From: a bacterium
Lineage (GTDB): Bacteria; UBA8248
NCBI GenBank assembly: GCA_022828125.1
Contig: JAJEJD010000018.1
Coordinates: 62,001-126,000, forward strand
Direction of reading: 5' to 3'
DNA: 64,000 nt
Position 1 is the first letter of the stretch; each line of letters starts with the position of its first letter. The position numbers and the translations under genes were made by a program. Positions 52,031-61,124 of the stretch are shown one piece after another. The notes below the pieces were generated by a model. The model was given only the letters and a program-made list of their open reading frames with translations, had not been told where the DNA came from and did no database searches.

Positions 52031-53076
52031 CGCCCACGCTCCAGTGGGGGGAGGTCGAGCCTTTGGGCGATTTCATCGAGTTCAGCGAGCCGCTCGGGCG
52101 ACAGCTCGAACCCGTCGCGCCGGCGCTTCGTCTCGCTTTGATGCTCGATTTCTCCCGGAATGAAAATCGTTTCGACGCCCGCCGCCTTCGGCGTTGCCTT
52201 GATGATGGAGATGAAGGCGTTGGCGGCGGAGCGAAATTCCCCCAAAGGGAGTAACGCTTCGACGTTGATGGCGACGAAAATGCTGGTGACGCGGCTTTTC
52301 CCGTGAAACTCGTTGATGCCCACGATCTCGTGGCTGTGGCCTCCACCCGCGAGGGAACCCAGTATGGCGTCGATCGCGATGGAAAGCCCGCTCCCCTTGT
52401 AGCCCGCAATCGGGGAAAGAAGGGAGCTTTCGAGAACCTCGTGGGGGTCGGTGGTGGGTCTTCCCTCCTTGTCCAGTCCCCATCCCTCGGGGATGAGTTC
52501 GCCCGCGCGCGCCGCCTCGATAATGTAGCCCCGGGCCACGACGGAAAGCGCCATGTCGAGCACCATGGGCGGGTCGCTCGGCAGAGCGATAGAGACGGGA
52601 TTGTTGCCGATCCTGGGTTCCTTGCCTCCTGCAGGAGGCAGTACGCGCAGCGTGTTCGTCGTCACGAGGCCGACCATGCCGGCTTCTGGAGCCATGGCGG
52701 CATACGTCGCGGCGGCGCCGAAATGGTTGCTGTCCTTGAGCAGGACGACGCCCACGTTATGGGTTCGGGCGCGGGCGATAGCCTCTTCCATCGCGCGTTT
52801 GGACACCACCTGTCCCATGCCGTTGTCGCCGTCTGCGAGCGCGAGTGCGCCTGCATCCTTGACGATGCGGAAATCAGGCGCCGGATTCGCCAGCTTGACC
52901 TCCAGACGCCTGGCGTAGTGCGGCATGCGGATCACGCCGTGGCTGGTGACGCCGCGCAACTCGGCCGTCACGAGCGTATCCGCTGTCCATGCGGCGTCCT
53001 CAGCCGGCATGCCCAGCTTGCTGAAGACCCGCTCTAAAAAAGTGTGGAGCTTCTCGCCCGTTGTGTGTCCGCTCAT
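52027..53076 (-). CDS. Ldh2-family NAD(P)-dependent malate/lactate-type dehydrogenase
   Basis: The 349-aa enzyme belongs to the malate/L-lactate/ureidoglycolate dehydrogenase family, not the usual Rossmann family. It shows LRGVTSHGVIRMPHYARRL, DGDNGMGQVVSKRAMEEAIARA, NHFGAAATYAA and PIAGYKGSGLSIAIDAI. It oxidises a 2-hydroxyacid to an oxoacid. It lies directly after the SAM-methyltransferase-like gene (no gap) and before the IMPase gene. A second, distinct family member of equal length is encoded at 55449-56498. Confidence 0.9.
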   Translation of the reverse strand: MSGHTTGEKLHTFLERVFSKLGMPAEDAAWTADTLVTAELRGVTSHGVIRMPHYARRLEVKLANPAPDFRIVKDAGALALADGDNGMGQVVSKRAMEEAIARARTHNVGVVLLKDSNHFGAAATYAAMAPEAGMVGLVTTNTLRVLPPAGGKEPRIGNNPVSIALPSDPPMVLDMALSVVARGYIIEAARAGELIPEGWGLDKEGRPTTDPHEVLESSLLSPIAGYKGSGLSIAIDAILGSLAGGGHSHEIVGINEFHGKSRVTSIFVAINVEALLPLGEFRSAANAFISIIKATPKAAGVETIFIPGEIEHQSETKRRRDGFELSPERLAELDEIAQRLDLPPLERGR

Positions 53077-53649
53077 TCACTCCTCACGCGTGAACAGATA
53101 GGCAATCCCGTGCCGGACGTGCGCACCAGAATCGACCTCGCCCAGAAAATCGGCCCGCGAAACCGACCAGCGGTTCACTTCGCCCAACTCCCGCACGCTC
53201 CAGCCGGGCGTATCCCACAGCGCTTCGCTCCCGGCGTAGCCCGGTCCCTGCTGCACCACCGCCAGATACCAGCGGATGCCGCTCGCGCTCAATATCTGTC
53301 GTTCAGCGCCTGAATCATACGGTACCCAGCAGGAGAACACGAAATCGGGCGCATGGGCGAGGAGCGCATCCCGCGCGCCCAGGGCTTCGATTCCATCGCC
53401 TCCGGCCGGGTCCGTGAGCTTCAGGTTCACGCCGCGCGCCTGAAGTGCTTTTCCGATCACACCGTCGCCGGCTCCCACTTCCAGAGGCGTTTCGGGAGCA
53501 AAAGCCAGGATTGCCTCTGTCAGCGCGTCCAGCCATTCGACCACGGGAAGCTGATAGAGGTTCTCCCTCTCGCAGAATGCGAGCCAGCCGTCCCCTCGTT
53601 CTTCTTCGGCGAGCTTTGCGATGGCCTCGGCGTAGGGCAGGGATTTCAT
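53077..53649 (-). CDS. Class I SAM-dependent methyltransferase-like protein
   Basis: The 190-aa protein has a recognisable SAM-binding motif I (PLEVGAGDGVIGKALQARG) and motif II-like LKLTDPAG. The middle carries FVFSCWVPYDSGAE and the tail is beta-rich. It is short for a complete methyltransferase with a substrate domain, so the substrate is small or unknown. ATG 53649 or GTG 53652 are both possible. Its stop abuts the start of the Ldh2 gene, so it is the first gene of that operon. Confidence 0.75.
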   Translation of the reverse strand: MKSLPYAEAIAKLAEEERGDGWLAFCERENLYQLPVVEWLDALTEAILAFAPETPLEVGAGDGVIGKALQARGVNLKLTDPAGGDGIEALGARDALLAHAPDFVFSCWVPYDSGAERQILSASGIRWYLAVVQQGPGYAGSEALWDTPGWSVRELGEVNRWSVSRADFLGEVDSGAHVRHGIAYLFTREE

Positions 53650-53746
53650 CACCTAATCCCACCGGCGAGGGGAATCTTCTATGATTTCCGTGAGAAATCG
53701 GAGCGCTTGAGCGAGAGAATTCTCCCGCAACGCCGCGTGAACCAAG

Positions 53747-53773
53747 CCCCCGGAGAGCAACCTCCGGGGGCTG
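53747..53773. terminator. Probable terminator hairpin downstream of the UxaA-like gene
   Basis: GCCCCCGGAG pairs with CTCCGGGGGC around a short loop. The T-tract on the minus strand is poor, so it may be a rho-independent terminator of moderate strength for the UxaA-like operon. Confidence 0.5.
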
Positions 53774-53785
53774 ATGATGAATCTC

Positions 53786-54997
53786 CTAGACGCTGGGCCC
53801 ATTCCTGTTGATGGCGAAGGCGTTGTCCTCATGCAGGATTTCGGCTTTCGTCATCTTCCCGCTCGCGACTTCGAGCACCTCGTCATACACGCGGCGCCCG
53901 GCCACCTCGATGGGCGCGCCCTCGAAGATGTCCGTCACGTCCACGTCCGTGGTGTCGGCCTGAAGCCTCGCCGAGAGCGGATTGCCCGTGATGCGGATGG
54001 TGCTCATCAGGGGGTGGTTGATGGTATGGCCGCCGCCCGTGGAGAAGATGAGCACCTGAGAGCCGCCCGCCGCGATGCCGGTAATGGACTCTCCGCCATG
54101 GCCCGGGGTGTCCATCACGTGGAGCCCGCTTCTGCGGTTCGCGCGTTTCGCCCACGGGATCACGTCCACGATGGGGGCGGAGCCCGCCTTCTGGATGGCG
54201 CCCAGGGATTTCTCTTCGATCGTGGTCAGGCCGCCCTCCATGTTGTCGCCCGTGGGCTGGCTGCCCCTGAGATCCACGCCGCAGGCGAGAATGCGTTCTT
54301 CCATCTCCTCCACCATCCTCCAGATGCGCTTGCCCAGGGCCGGCCGCACGCATTTGTCGGCCAGCACGCCCTCGCCGCCCATCATCTCCGTGGTCTCGGC
54401 CAAAAGCGCGCGTCCGCCCTGCTTGACCACCTGGTCCGTCACCCAGCCGGTGGCCTTGTTGTGGGAGAGGCCCGAGGTGGTGTCCGACGTCCCGCAGTTG
54501 AGGCCCAGCAAGAGCTTGCTCACCGAGACTTCCTGCCGGCGTTCGTTCGTGAGTTCTCTCAGCATCTCCATGCCGATGCGCGTGGCTTTGGCGGTGGCGT
54601 CTATCGCGCCGCCGTCCTCGCGGATGTTGATCGCCTCCACGCGTTTTCCCGTTTTGGCGATTTCATGGGCGATCTCGTCCGCCGTGCAGCCTTCCTCGCG
54701 GTGGTGATCGATGACGATGACGGCGCCCGCGTTGGCGTTCTGTCCGTGTCCGACGAGGGTTTCGAACGTGCGCTGGATGTCAGGGCCTATCTGGCAGCGG
54801 CCCAGCGGGTGGGTGAGGGCGACGCTATGCCGAAGGGTTCTGGCTACACGCTCGCAAGTGGGGTTGGCGTAAAGGGTGCCGCTCAGCACGAGGAGGTAGT
54901 TTCTCGCGCCCACGTCGCCGTTTTCCCGTGGATATCCCCACCAGGTTTTTCTCAGACGTTTCGATGAACTTGCGCCTCTTCCGTTTCTTCTGGCCAT
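53786..54997 (-). CDS. UxaA-family (altronate/galactarate dehydratase-like) hydro-lyase, large domain
   Basis: The 403-aa protein is the catalytic part of UxaA/GarD-type sugar-acid dehydratases: WWGYPRENGDVGARNYLLVL, LNCGTSDTTSGLSHNKATGWV, ETTEMMGGEGVLAD, TGDNMEGGLTTIEEKSLG and the STGGGHTI segment. It removes water from a sugar acid in the cytoplasm. AAGGAGG is upstream. In most members an N-terminal SAF domain is fused; here it is the separate gene at 55013. The exact sugar acid is unknown. Confidence 0.9.
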   Translation of the reverse strand: MARRNGRGASSSKRLRKTWWGYPRENGDVGARNYLLVLSGTLYANPTCERVARTLRHSVALTHPLGRCQIGPDIQRTFETLVGHGQNANAGAVIVIDHHREEGCTADEIAHEIAKTGKRVEAINIREDGGAIDATAKATRIGMEMLRELTNERRQEVSVSKLLLGLNCGTSDTTSGLSHNKATGWVTDQVVKQGGRALLAETTEMMGGEGVLADKCVRPALGKRIWRMVEEMEERILACGVDLRGSQPTGDNMEGGLTTIEEKSLGAIQKAGSAPIVDVIPWAKRANRRSGLHVMDTPGHGGESITGIAAGGSQVLIFSTGGGHTINHPLMSTIRITGNPLSARLQADTTDVDVTDIFEGAPIEVAGRRVYDEVLEVASGKMTKAEILHEDNAFAINRNGPSV

Positions 54998-55012
54998 CGT
55001 GGACCTCCTTTT

Positions 55013-55306
55013 CTACTCGAGGTCGCCGCGGCCGCGGGCGCTCTCTATGTTATGTACGTGAATGTAGTCGCCCACCTTGATGTCCTTGCTCGCCACGCCG
55101 ATGGACAGGCCGTATTTCATGCAGTGTTCGCCCTTTTTCAGGGGCTTGATGCAGATTTTATGGATGTAGGGGATCGCCTGGTTGGCCTTGAGCGTCTTGC
55201 CCATCTTCCCGTTGAGCATGAGGCGGACGGAACCTCCCTTCGCCACCTTTTCGAGACAGGTGGCGACGTTGTCTCCTTCTTCGATGATCATTGCAGTTAC
55301 CGGCAT
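55013..55306 (-). CDS. UxaA-type SAF-domain subunit
   Basis: The 97-aa protein is the small SAF domain of altronate/galactarate dehydratases (NVATCLEKVAKGGSVRL, IPYIHKICIKPLKKGEHCMKYG, IKVGDYIHVHNIES). GGAG precedes the ATG at 55306. The gene starts the pair and is followed after 15 bases by the large subunit. Confidence 0.9.
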   Translation of the reverse strand: MPVTAMIIEEGDNVATCLEKVAKGGSVRLMLNGKMGKTLKANQAIPYIHKICIKPLKKGEHCMKYGLSIGVASKDIKVGDYIHVHNIESARGRGDLE

Positions 55307-55448
55307 GTCTTCTCCTTGAAAAAATCAGGGCGCGAAAACGCCTCGCACCCGGTCATGTGACGGATAATTGAGAATCGTCCAATCAACGAGACATAAAACT
55401 AGCGCATGGGGGCCGACACTTCAACAAAGGCGGGGATTTTCATCCCGC

Positions 55449-56498
55449 TCAGTTTTTGGGCAACGGCGACACGCCGACTTCCGCCGCGATCCGGTCCAGG
55501 TCCTGAGCGAGGGCTTCTTTGATCGGGATGCCCTCGGCCAGTGCTGCCTGATACCTGCGGTGAGCGCCTTCGCCGGGGATGCGGATTTCATCGAAACCCG
55601 GCGCCAGGCCCGAGGCCTTGATGCGCGCCACGGCCTCATTCACCGCCGCTTTGTAGTCGCCGCCCAGGCATCTCTCCGGGTCTATCGCCATGGCGAACAT
55701 GGGCAGGCCGAATGGTTTGTCCGTCTCCAGCCAGTCGGGCTGGTCGGCGTCGAAGCCGTTGCCTGTAAGCGCCCCCGTCAGGAAGGTGAACATGAGCGCC
55801 AGGCCGTATCCCTTGTAATCGCCAAGTGGCAGCATGGTTCCCCTGGCGGCGAGTGTGGCGTCCGTGGTCGGGTTGCCTGCGGGGTCGAGCGCCCAGCCCT
55901 CGGGAATCGGATCGCCCGTCCTGGCGGCCAGGAGCACGTAGCCTCTCGCCACTTTGGAGGTGGCGATGTCGAAGAGGATGGGATATTCCTGGTTCGAGGG
56001 GATAGCGAAGGCCACCGGGTTGTTCCCGATCATCCGCTCGAAACCGCCCCACGGGGCGAGATTCCCCACCGCGCCGCTGATGACCATGCCGATCATCCCG
56101 TGTTCGAGCGCCATGGCGGCGAAATAGCCGATGTGGCCCGTGTGGGAGGACTTGCGGATAGCGGACGCTCCGATGCCGCCTGTTTTCGCCTTCTCGATGG
56201 CGGCCTCCATGGCGCGCCGCGCGACGACGGCGCTCATGCCGTAGTCCCCATCCAGGAGAGTAAAAGCGGGCAGATCGGTGATGGTTCGCACACTGGGTTT
56301 CGGGTTCGCCGTCCCGTTTTTGAGGCGCTCCACGAAGACCCCGAAGCGAACGCACCCGTGCGAACTCACGCCCCTCAGTTCGGCGTCCACAATCTGGGCC
56401 GCACACGCGTTGGCGTCCGATTCGGGGAGACCGAGCGCCTGGTAGACGCGCGCGAGATAGGCATGAAGATTTTTTGCATGAACCTTGATGTCCGGCAT
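55449..56498 (-). CDS. Ldh2-family NAD(P)-dependent dehydrogenase, second copy
   Basis: The 349-aa enzyme has LRGVSSHGCVRFGVFVERL, LDGDYGMSAVVARRAMEAAIEKA, SSHTGHIGYFAAM and GDYKGYGLALMF, typical of the malate/ureidoglycolate dehydrogenase family. The true start is ATG 56498, with AGGAG upstream. An antisense frame runs further but crosses the divergent alcohol dehydrogenase gene and is not real. It lies upstream of the UxaA-like genes on the same strand and probably belongs to the same hydroxyacid/sugar-acid pathway. Confidence 0.92.
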   Translation of the reverse strand: MPDIKVHAKNLHAYLARVYQALGLPESDANACAAQIVDAELRGVSSHGCVRFGVFVERLKNGTANPKPSVRTITDLPAFTLLDGDYGMSAVVARRAMEAAIEKAKTGGIGASAIRKSSHTGHIGYFAAMALEHGMIGMVISGAVGNLAPWGGFERMIGNNPVAFAIPSNQEYPILFDIATSKVARGYVLLAARTGDPIPEGWALDPAGNPTTDATLAARGTMLPLGDYKGYGLALMFTFLTGALTGNGFDADQPDWLETDKPFGLPMFAMAIDPERCLGGDYKAAVNEAVARIKASGLAPGFDEIRIPGEGAHRRYQAALAEGIPIKEALAQDLDRIAAEVGVSPLPKN

Positions 56499-56624
56499 GT
56501 TTTCTCCTCGCGCGGGCGGAAAGCCGCTCGCAAACAAATCTCCCGCCCCGTCTTGGCGGATGGGGAAAAGAGTGTTAAGAGCTATTGCGGTGAGTTTGCC
56601 TTTACAAGTGGAGGGTTCGCAAGC

Positions 56625-57713
56625 ATGAAAGCGTGGCGTTTCTACGCCTTTGGCGATATGCGGTTGGATGAGGTGCCGGACCCCGAGGTGAAGCCGGGCT
56701 GGGCCGTGTGCAAGGTGCGGCGTGTGCAGCCGAGCATCACCGACGTGCAGAGGTCCCTGGGTATCGGAACCATCAATTCGGCGCTTTTGAGGGAAATGCT
56801 CGAAAAATATGCGCCCGTGCAGTTGTTGGGGCACGAGATGAGCGCGGAAGTCGTCGAGGTGGGCGAAGGCGTCGAGCATCTGACACCGGGTGACAGGGTG
56901 TGCACTTCCGGCCACGTGCCGTGTCTCGATTGCAGTTTTTGCCGCGAGGGGCGGGAGATGTATTGCATCGACAAGCTGCACGTGGGCATCAACACCCCGG
57001 GCGCGTTCGCCGAGTACATCTCGTTGCCGGCGCACGGGCTCGTGAAGCCCCCCCAGACGCTGGACGATACATCCATCGCCTGTCTGCAGCCGCTTTCCTC
57101 CACGGTCGCCGCCATGCGCGATGCGAAGATCCAGACGGGCGAGACGGTGGCCATCACAGGCCAGGGGGTCATGGGTCTCTACGCCTTGCAGGCCGCGCGC
57201 ACCTGCGGAGCAGGGGCCGTCTACGTGAGCGACGTGAAAGACGAGGCCCTCGCCTTGAGCCGCAAGTTCGGTGCGGATGAAGTCATCGACGCGAGGGTGG
57301 ATGATCCCGTCGAGAAGGTGATGGAGATCACGGCGGGCAGGGGCGTCGACCTCGTCTTCGAGTGCGCGGGCGGCAACGCGGATCAGGGCCTCTCGGGTCA
57401 CACCACGCTTCACCAAGCGACGCGCATGGTGCGCATCGGCGGGCGCGTCATCCAGGTCGCGGGTCTCATCGGCGACGTGAAATTCGACCCCGTCTTCATG
57501 CGCGCCCAGGGGGTTCAGTGGATTTACCCCGAAGGCCATGGAGCGGACACCGTGGCTCTGGGCGGAAAATGGGTGGCCAGCGGAAGGATAGATGTGAACT
57601 CTCTCATCACGCACGAGGAGCACGGCATCGAAAACCTGCCCCGCGTAATGGAGATCACGGACAAGAAGGCCGAGTACCGGGCCACGAACCCCTGCCAGCT
57701 CGTGCTGGCTTAA
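56625..57713 (+). CDS. Zinc-dependent medium-chain alcohol dehydrogenase-like protein
   Basis: The 362-aa protein has the GroES-like domain with LLGHEMSAEVVEVGEG and the structural-zinc cysteines in CLDCSFCREGREMYC. The NAD domain has ITGQGVMGLYALQAA. At the position of the first catalytic-zinc cysteine it reads VQPSITD, a serine, so zinc catalysis may be altered. Start 56625 has GGAGGG upstream; an open frame upstream crosses the divergent gene and is not used. It is divergent from the Ldh2 gene and followed by an SDR gene. Confidence 0.9.
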   Translation: MKAWRFYAFGDMRLDEVPDPEVKPGWAVCKVRRVQPSITDVQRSLGIGTINSALLREMLEKYAPVQLLGHEMSAEVVEVGEGVEHLTPGDRVCTSGHVPCLDCSFCREGREMYCIDKLHVGINTPGAFAEYISLPAHGLVKPPQTLDDTSIACLQPLSSTVAAMRDAKIQTGETVAITGQGVMGLYALQAARTCGAGAVYVSDVKDEALALSRKFGADEVIDARVDDPVEKVMEITAGRGVDLVFECAGGNADQGLSGHTTLHQATRMVRIGGRVIQVAGLIGDVKFDPVFMRAQGVQWIYPEGHGADTVALGGKWVASGRIDVNSLITHEEHGIENLPRVMEITDKKAEYRATNPCQLVLA

Positions 57714-57760
57714 GCAGCGGCATTTCATCGTTTTATTCATGATTTTCTAAGGAGAAAAGG

Positions 57761-58549
57761 ATGGATCTTGGTCTGACGGGAAAGATTGCGATCGTAACGG
57801 GCGCAAGCCGCGGCATCGGCCGCGAATGCGCCATCGCGCTGGCGAAAGAGGGCGCCCGCGTTTGCGTCACGGCGCGCGATGAGGCGCTTTTGTCTACAGC
57901 GGTGGAAGATGTGAACGCCGCAGGGGGCGAGGGCATGTTCGTCTCCTCCGATCTGAACTCCCTCGATGGCTGCAAGAAGGTGGTCGATGCGTGCGTCGCG
58001 AATTTCGGGGGCGTGGACATTCTCATCAACAGCGCGGGCGCGGCGCGGGGCGGAGACATTCTTGAACTCGACGCGGAATTCATCACCGAGGCCCTCACGC
58101 TCAAGACGTATGGGTATCTGCGCATGTCCCAGTTGGTGATCCCCCACATGAAGAAGAACGGCTGGGGCCGCATCGTGAACATCGCGGGCGGCGCGGGCGC
58201 GAGTCCGGCGCGGGGGAACATCCCCACGAGCGCTGCGAACATCACGGTGCTCAACAACACGAGAGCGCTCTCCGACGCCGTGGCGGGAGAGGGGATTCAG
58301 GTGAACACCGTCTGCCCGGGCATGACGAACACGCAGCGCGCGCGCGACCTCATGCAGGGCCCCGCGGACAAGGCGGGCAAGGACGTCGAGGAGTTCTTGA
58401 AAGATGTCGGCGCGAGGACGCCCGCCGGCAGAATCGCCGAGCCGGAAGAGGTGGCGAACGTCGCCACATTCCTGGCCTCCGCTGCATGTTCTTATGTGAA
58501 CGGCAGTTCCCTTTACATGGATGGCGGCAGCCGCAGGGCGACGCCGTAA
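57761..58549 (+). CDS. Short-chain dehydrogenase/reductase family protein lacking the catalytic Tyr-Lys
   Basis: The 262-aa protein has a good cofactor motif (VTGASRGIGRECAIAL), NSAG, and VNTVCPGMTNT. Where the Y-x-x-x-K motif should lie it reads T-S-A-A-N (NIPTSAANITVL), so both catalytic residues are missing. The serine/glycine region before it is GGAGAS. It may be a non-catalytic or unusually acting SDR, though the fold is intact. It follows the alcohol dehydrogenase gene and ends at a strong hairpin. Confidence 0.88.
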   Translation: MDLGLTGKIAIVTGASRGIGRECAIALAKEGARVCVTARDEALLSTAVEDVNAAGGEGMFVSSDLNSLDGCKKVVDACVANFGGVDILINSAGAARGGDILELDAEFITEALTLKTYGYLRMSQLVIPHMKKNGWGRIVNIAGGAGASPARGNIPTSAANITVLNNTRALSDAVAGEGIQVNTVCPGMTNTQRARDLMQGPADKAGKDVEEFLKDVGARTPAGRIAEPEEVANVATFLASAACSYVNGSSLYMDGGSRRATP

Positions 58550-58570
58550 ATTGTACCTGACGCGTTTTCT

Positions 58571-58610
58571 CCTCCGGGCGGGATTTCCAGACACCGCCCG
58601 GAGGATTTTT
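58571..58610 (+). terminator. Rho-independent terminator after the SDR gene
   Basis: CCTCCGGGCGG pairs with CCGCCCGGAGG around a 12-base loop and is followed by five T. Confidence 0.85.
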
Positions 58611-58644
58611 CTTGTGTTTCAGTTTCCTGAGGATGAGAGGAAAG

Positions 58645-59718
58645 ATGGCGAAACTTTTCGATGAATTTTCCCTGAGGGGCGTGACGCTCAGGAACCGGAT
58701 TTGCGTTTCCCCCATGTGCCAGTACAGCGCCGAGGACGGCAGGCTCACCGACTGGCATCTCGTGCACCTGGGCGCCCGCGCGGTCGGCGGCGCGGGTCTG
58801 GTGATGGTCGAGATGACGAACGTGGAGGCGCGCGGACGCATCACGCGCGGGTGCTCGGGCATCTGGTCGGATGAGCACGTGGAACCCCTGACGCGGGTCG
58901 CGCGCTTCGTCGCCGGCCAGGGGGCCGTCGCCGGGATTCAGATAGGACATGCGGGCCGCAAGGGCAGCTGCGCGCCCACCTGGGAGGGCGGGGGCTATCT
59001 CACAGACGAGGAGGGCGGCTGGGAGATCGTGGCGCCGAGCGCCGTTCCGTTTCACGAGAAGGCGCGCGCGCCCAGGGCGCTGAGCGTCGAGGAGATCGCC
59101 GTGATTCAGGAAGCGTTTCGCCAGGGCGCGAGGCGAGCAGACGAGGCGGGTTTTGGATGGCTCGAGATTCACGGGGCGCACGGGTATCTCTTCCACAGCT
59201 TCCATTCTCCGGTTTCGAACCAAAGAGAGGACAACTACGGCGGGAGCTTCGAGAACCGCATCCGCTTCACGGTGGAGACGGTCCGGATTGTGAGGGAACA
59301 ATGGCCTGAGGACAAACCGCTCGCCATTCGCCTCTCGTGCACAGATTATTACGAGGGCGGCTGGACGCTCGATGAAACGATAGAACTCGCGAAAATCCTC
59401 AAAACCGAAGGAGTCGACCTCATCGATTGCAGCGGGGGAGGGGGAACACCGCTGGCGAAGATTCCCGTGGGTCCCGGATACCAGGTACCGCTGTCGCAAG
59501 CCGTGCGCGTGGGGGCCGATATACCCACCGCCACGGTGGGCATGATCACCCAGGCGTGGCAGGCGGATCAGATTGTCCGAAACGGCGAGGCCGACATCGT
59601 CTTCATGGCGCGCGAGATGCTGCGCGAGCCCTACTGGCCGCAAAAAGCGGCCGGAGCGCTCGGCGTGATGGATGAGGCCTATGTCGCCGACCAGTACCAC
59701 CGCGCCCACGGTAGATGA
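58645..59718 (+). CDS. NADH:flavin oxidoreductase of the old yellow enzyme family (YqjM-like)
   Basis: The 357-aa FMN enzyme has the YqjM-type N-terminus RICVSPMCQYSAEDGRLTDWHLVHLGARAVGG, in two conserved pieces, with the cysteine and tyrosine of that class. It also has HAGRKGS and GFGWLEIHGAHGYLFHSF. It reduces activated alkenes with NAD(P)H. ATG 58645 has GAGG upstream. It lies after the terminator of the SDR gene and before the Liv operon promoter, so it is probably a separate unit. Confidence 0.92.
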   Translation: MAKLFDEFSLRGVTLRNRICVSPMCQYSAEDGRLTDWHLVHLGARAVGGAGLVMVEMTNVEARGRITRGCSGIWSDEHVEPLTRVARFVAGQGAVAGIQIGHAGRKGSCAPTWEGGGYLTDEEGGWEIVAPSAVPFHEKARAPRALSVEEIAVIQEAFRQGARRADEAGFGWLEIHGAHGYLFHSFHSPVSNQREDNYGGSFENRIRFTVETVRIVREQWPEDKPLAIRLSCTDYYEGGWTLDETIELAKILKTEGVDLIDCSGGGGTPLAKIPVGPGYQVPLSQAVRVGADIPTATVGMITQAWQADQIVRNGEADIVFMAREMLREPYWPQKAAGALGVMDEAYVADQYHRAHGR

Positions 59719-59779
59719 CGCTCAAATCACCGCTCATCTGGATTTCTGCCGCACCCTGTGGCCGGCTAACGCGCGAACA

Positions 59780-59808
59780 TTGACAGGGTTCAAGGGCCGT
59801 GTTGTAAT
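59780..59808 (+). promoter_or_regulatory. Predicted promoter of the Liv-type operon
   Basis: TTGACA at 59780-59785, a 17-base spacer and TGTAAT at 59803-59808, about 58 bases before the binding-protein start. Confidence 0.6.
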
Positions 59809-59865
59809 TTTCGCACTCTCAAACAGTTGAATTTCTGAGTCCTTTTCCACACGGGAGAAAAGTCG

Positions 59866-61050
59866 ATGAACCACATCTTTTCGCGCGTTTTGAAACGCGC
59901 CACTTTCTGGGTTGCGTTCGTCGTAGCGATTGGTTTATTGGGCGGCCCGCTCGTTGGTGACGCGCCTGCGGCCAAGAAGAAACCGCTTCGCTTCGGGGTC
60001 GCCGATCCCCTGACTGGGCCTGCCGCGATTTTCGGCAAGGATCAGATGCAGGCAGTCCGCTGGGCGGTCGAGGACATCAACGCCAAGGGCGGCGTCAACG
60101 GCCATCCGCTCGAAGCCATCATCCTGGATCACCAGGCGAAGCCCGAGGTCGGCATCGCAGTGGTGAACCGCTTCGTCCATGTGGAGAAAGTCCCCGTGTA
60201 CATCACCGCGTTCAGCAACGTGGTCAAGGCGGTCGCGCCCATCGCGAATCGCGAGAAGGTGCTGATGCTCAGCGTGGGCGCAAACGCGCCGGCCATCGCG
60301 CGGCTGGGCGATTACGTTTATACGACTTTCCCGCTGGCCGACGTGGATATGAACGCTTTAGGTAAATACGCCTATCAGAAGATGGGCAAACGCCGCGCCG
60401 CTGTTCTCCACGTCAACCACGAGACGGGCAGGGACGGCGCCAAGGTCTTCAGCAACAGCTTCAAGAAGGCCGGCGGCAAAATCGTCGTGTATGAGTCCTA
60501 CGAGCAGGAGCGTTCGGACTTCACCGGGCTGGTGCTCAAGGTGAAAGCGGCGAATCCCGACATCATCCACATCCACAGCGTGATCCGCGATTTCACGGCC
60601 GTCGTCGCGCAGATGCGCCAACTCGGCGTGAAGACCCAGATCACCAGCTACCAGACGGCTTTCAACCCCAAGATGATCCAGCAGTTGGGCAAGGGGGCCG
60701 AGGGCATCATCGTGACCGCGCTGGCCCCCAGCGTGGAGGACAACAAGAACCTGCCCGCCTATATCGAGCGCTGGAAAAAGGCGTACAAGCGCATGCCCAT
60801 CGGGTTGCCCTATACGCAGTATTTCTACGATGCGCCCTATATCGTTGCGGCGCTCTACAAGTGGGTGCTGGACAAGAAGCTGCCGATCACGGGCGAGAAC
60901 ATGCGCAAGGCGCTGGTGGCAATAAAGACGTTCGAGCAACCTTTGACCAATACGGTGACCATCAACGACGACCACACGGTCAAGAAACCGGTCTATTTCT
61001 GGCAGGTCAAGGGCGGCAAATTCACGCTTATCGGTTCCCAGAAGGACTGA
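59866..61050 (+). CDS. Liv-type ABC transporter substrate-binding protein
   Basis: The 394-aa protein has a signal peptide (TFWVAFVVAIGLLGGPLVGDAPA) and a Peripla_BP_6 domain: RFGVADPLTGPAAIFGKDQMQAVRWAVEDINAKGGVNG is the usual start, given here as its shorter parts. It would bind a branched-chain amino acid, amide or aromatic acid in the periplasm; specificity is not predictable. GGGAG precedes the ATG. It is followed by two permeases and two ATPases. Confidence 0.92.
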   Translation: MNHIFSRVLKRATFWVAFVVAIGLLGGPLVGDAPAAKKKPLRFGVADPLTGPAAIFGKDQMQAVRWAVEDINAKGGVNGHPLEAIILDHQAKPEVGIAVVNRFVHVEKVPVYITAFSNVVKAVAPIANREKVLMLSVGANAPAIARLGDYVYTTFPLADVDMNALGKYAYQKMGKRRAAVLHVNHETGRDGAKVFSNSFKKAGGKIVVYESYEQERSDFTGLVLKVKAANPDIIHIHSVIRDFTAVVAQMRQLGVKTQITSYQTAFNPKMIQQLGKGAEGIIVTALAPSVEDNKNLPAYIERWKKAYKRMPIGLPYTQYFYDAPYIVAALYKWVLDKKLPITGENMRKALVAIKTFEQPLTNTVTINDDHTVKKPVYFWQVKGGKFTLIGSQKD

Positions 61051-61124
61051 TCCCGTATGTTTCCTCTGTGTGGGCGCGCCGGCGGGCGCGCCCACCGGGA
61101 TATTATCGTGTGTGACGCCAAGCC

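Noticed and set aside
55449-57740. Very long minus-strand frame (763 codons) joining the Ldh2 gene to the strand opposite the alcohol dehydrogenase
   Set aside because: The conserved Ldh2 protein begins at ATG 56498 with a good ribosome site. The upstream part is only the shadow of the divergent gene. The same applies to the plus-strand frame from 55368 before the alcohol dehydrogenase start.
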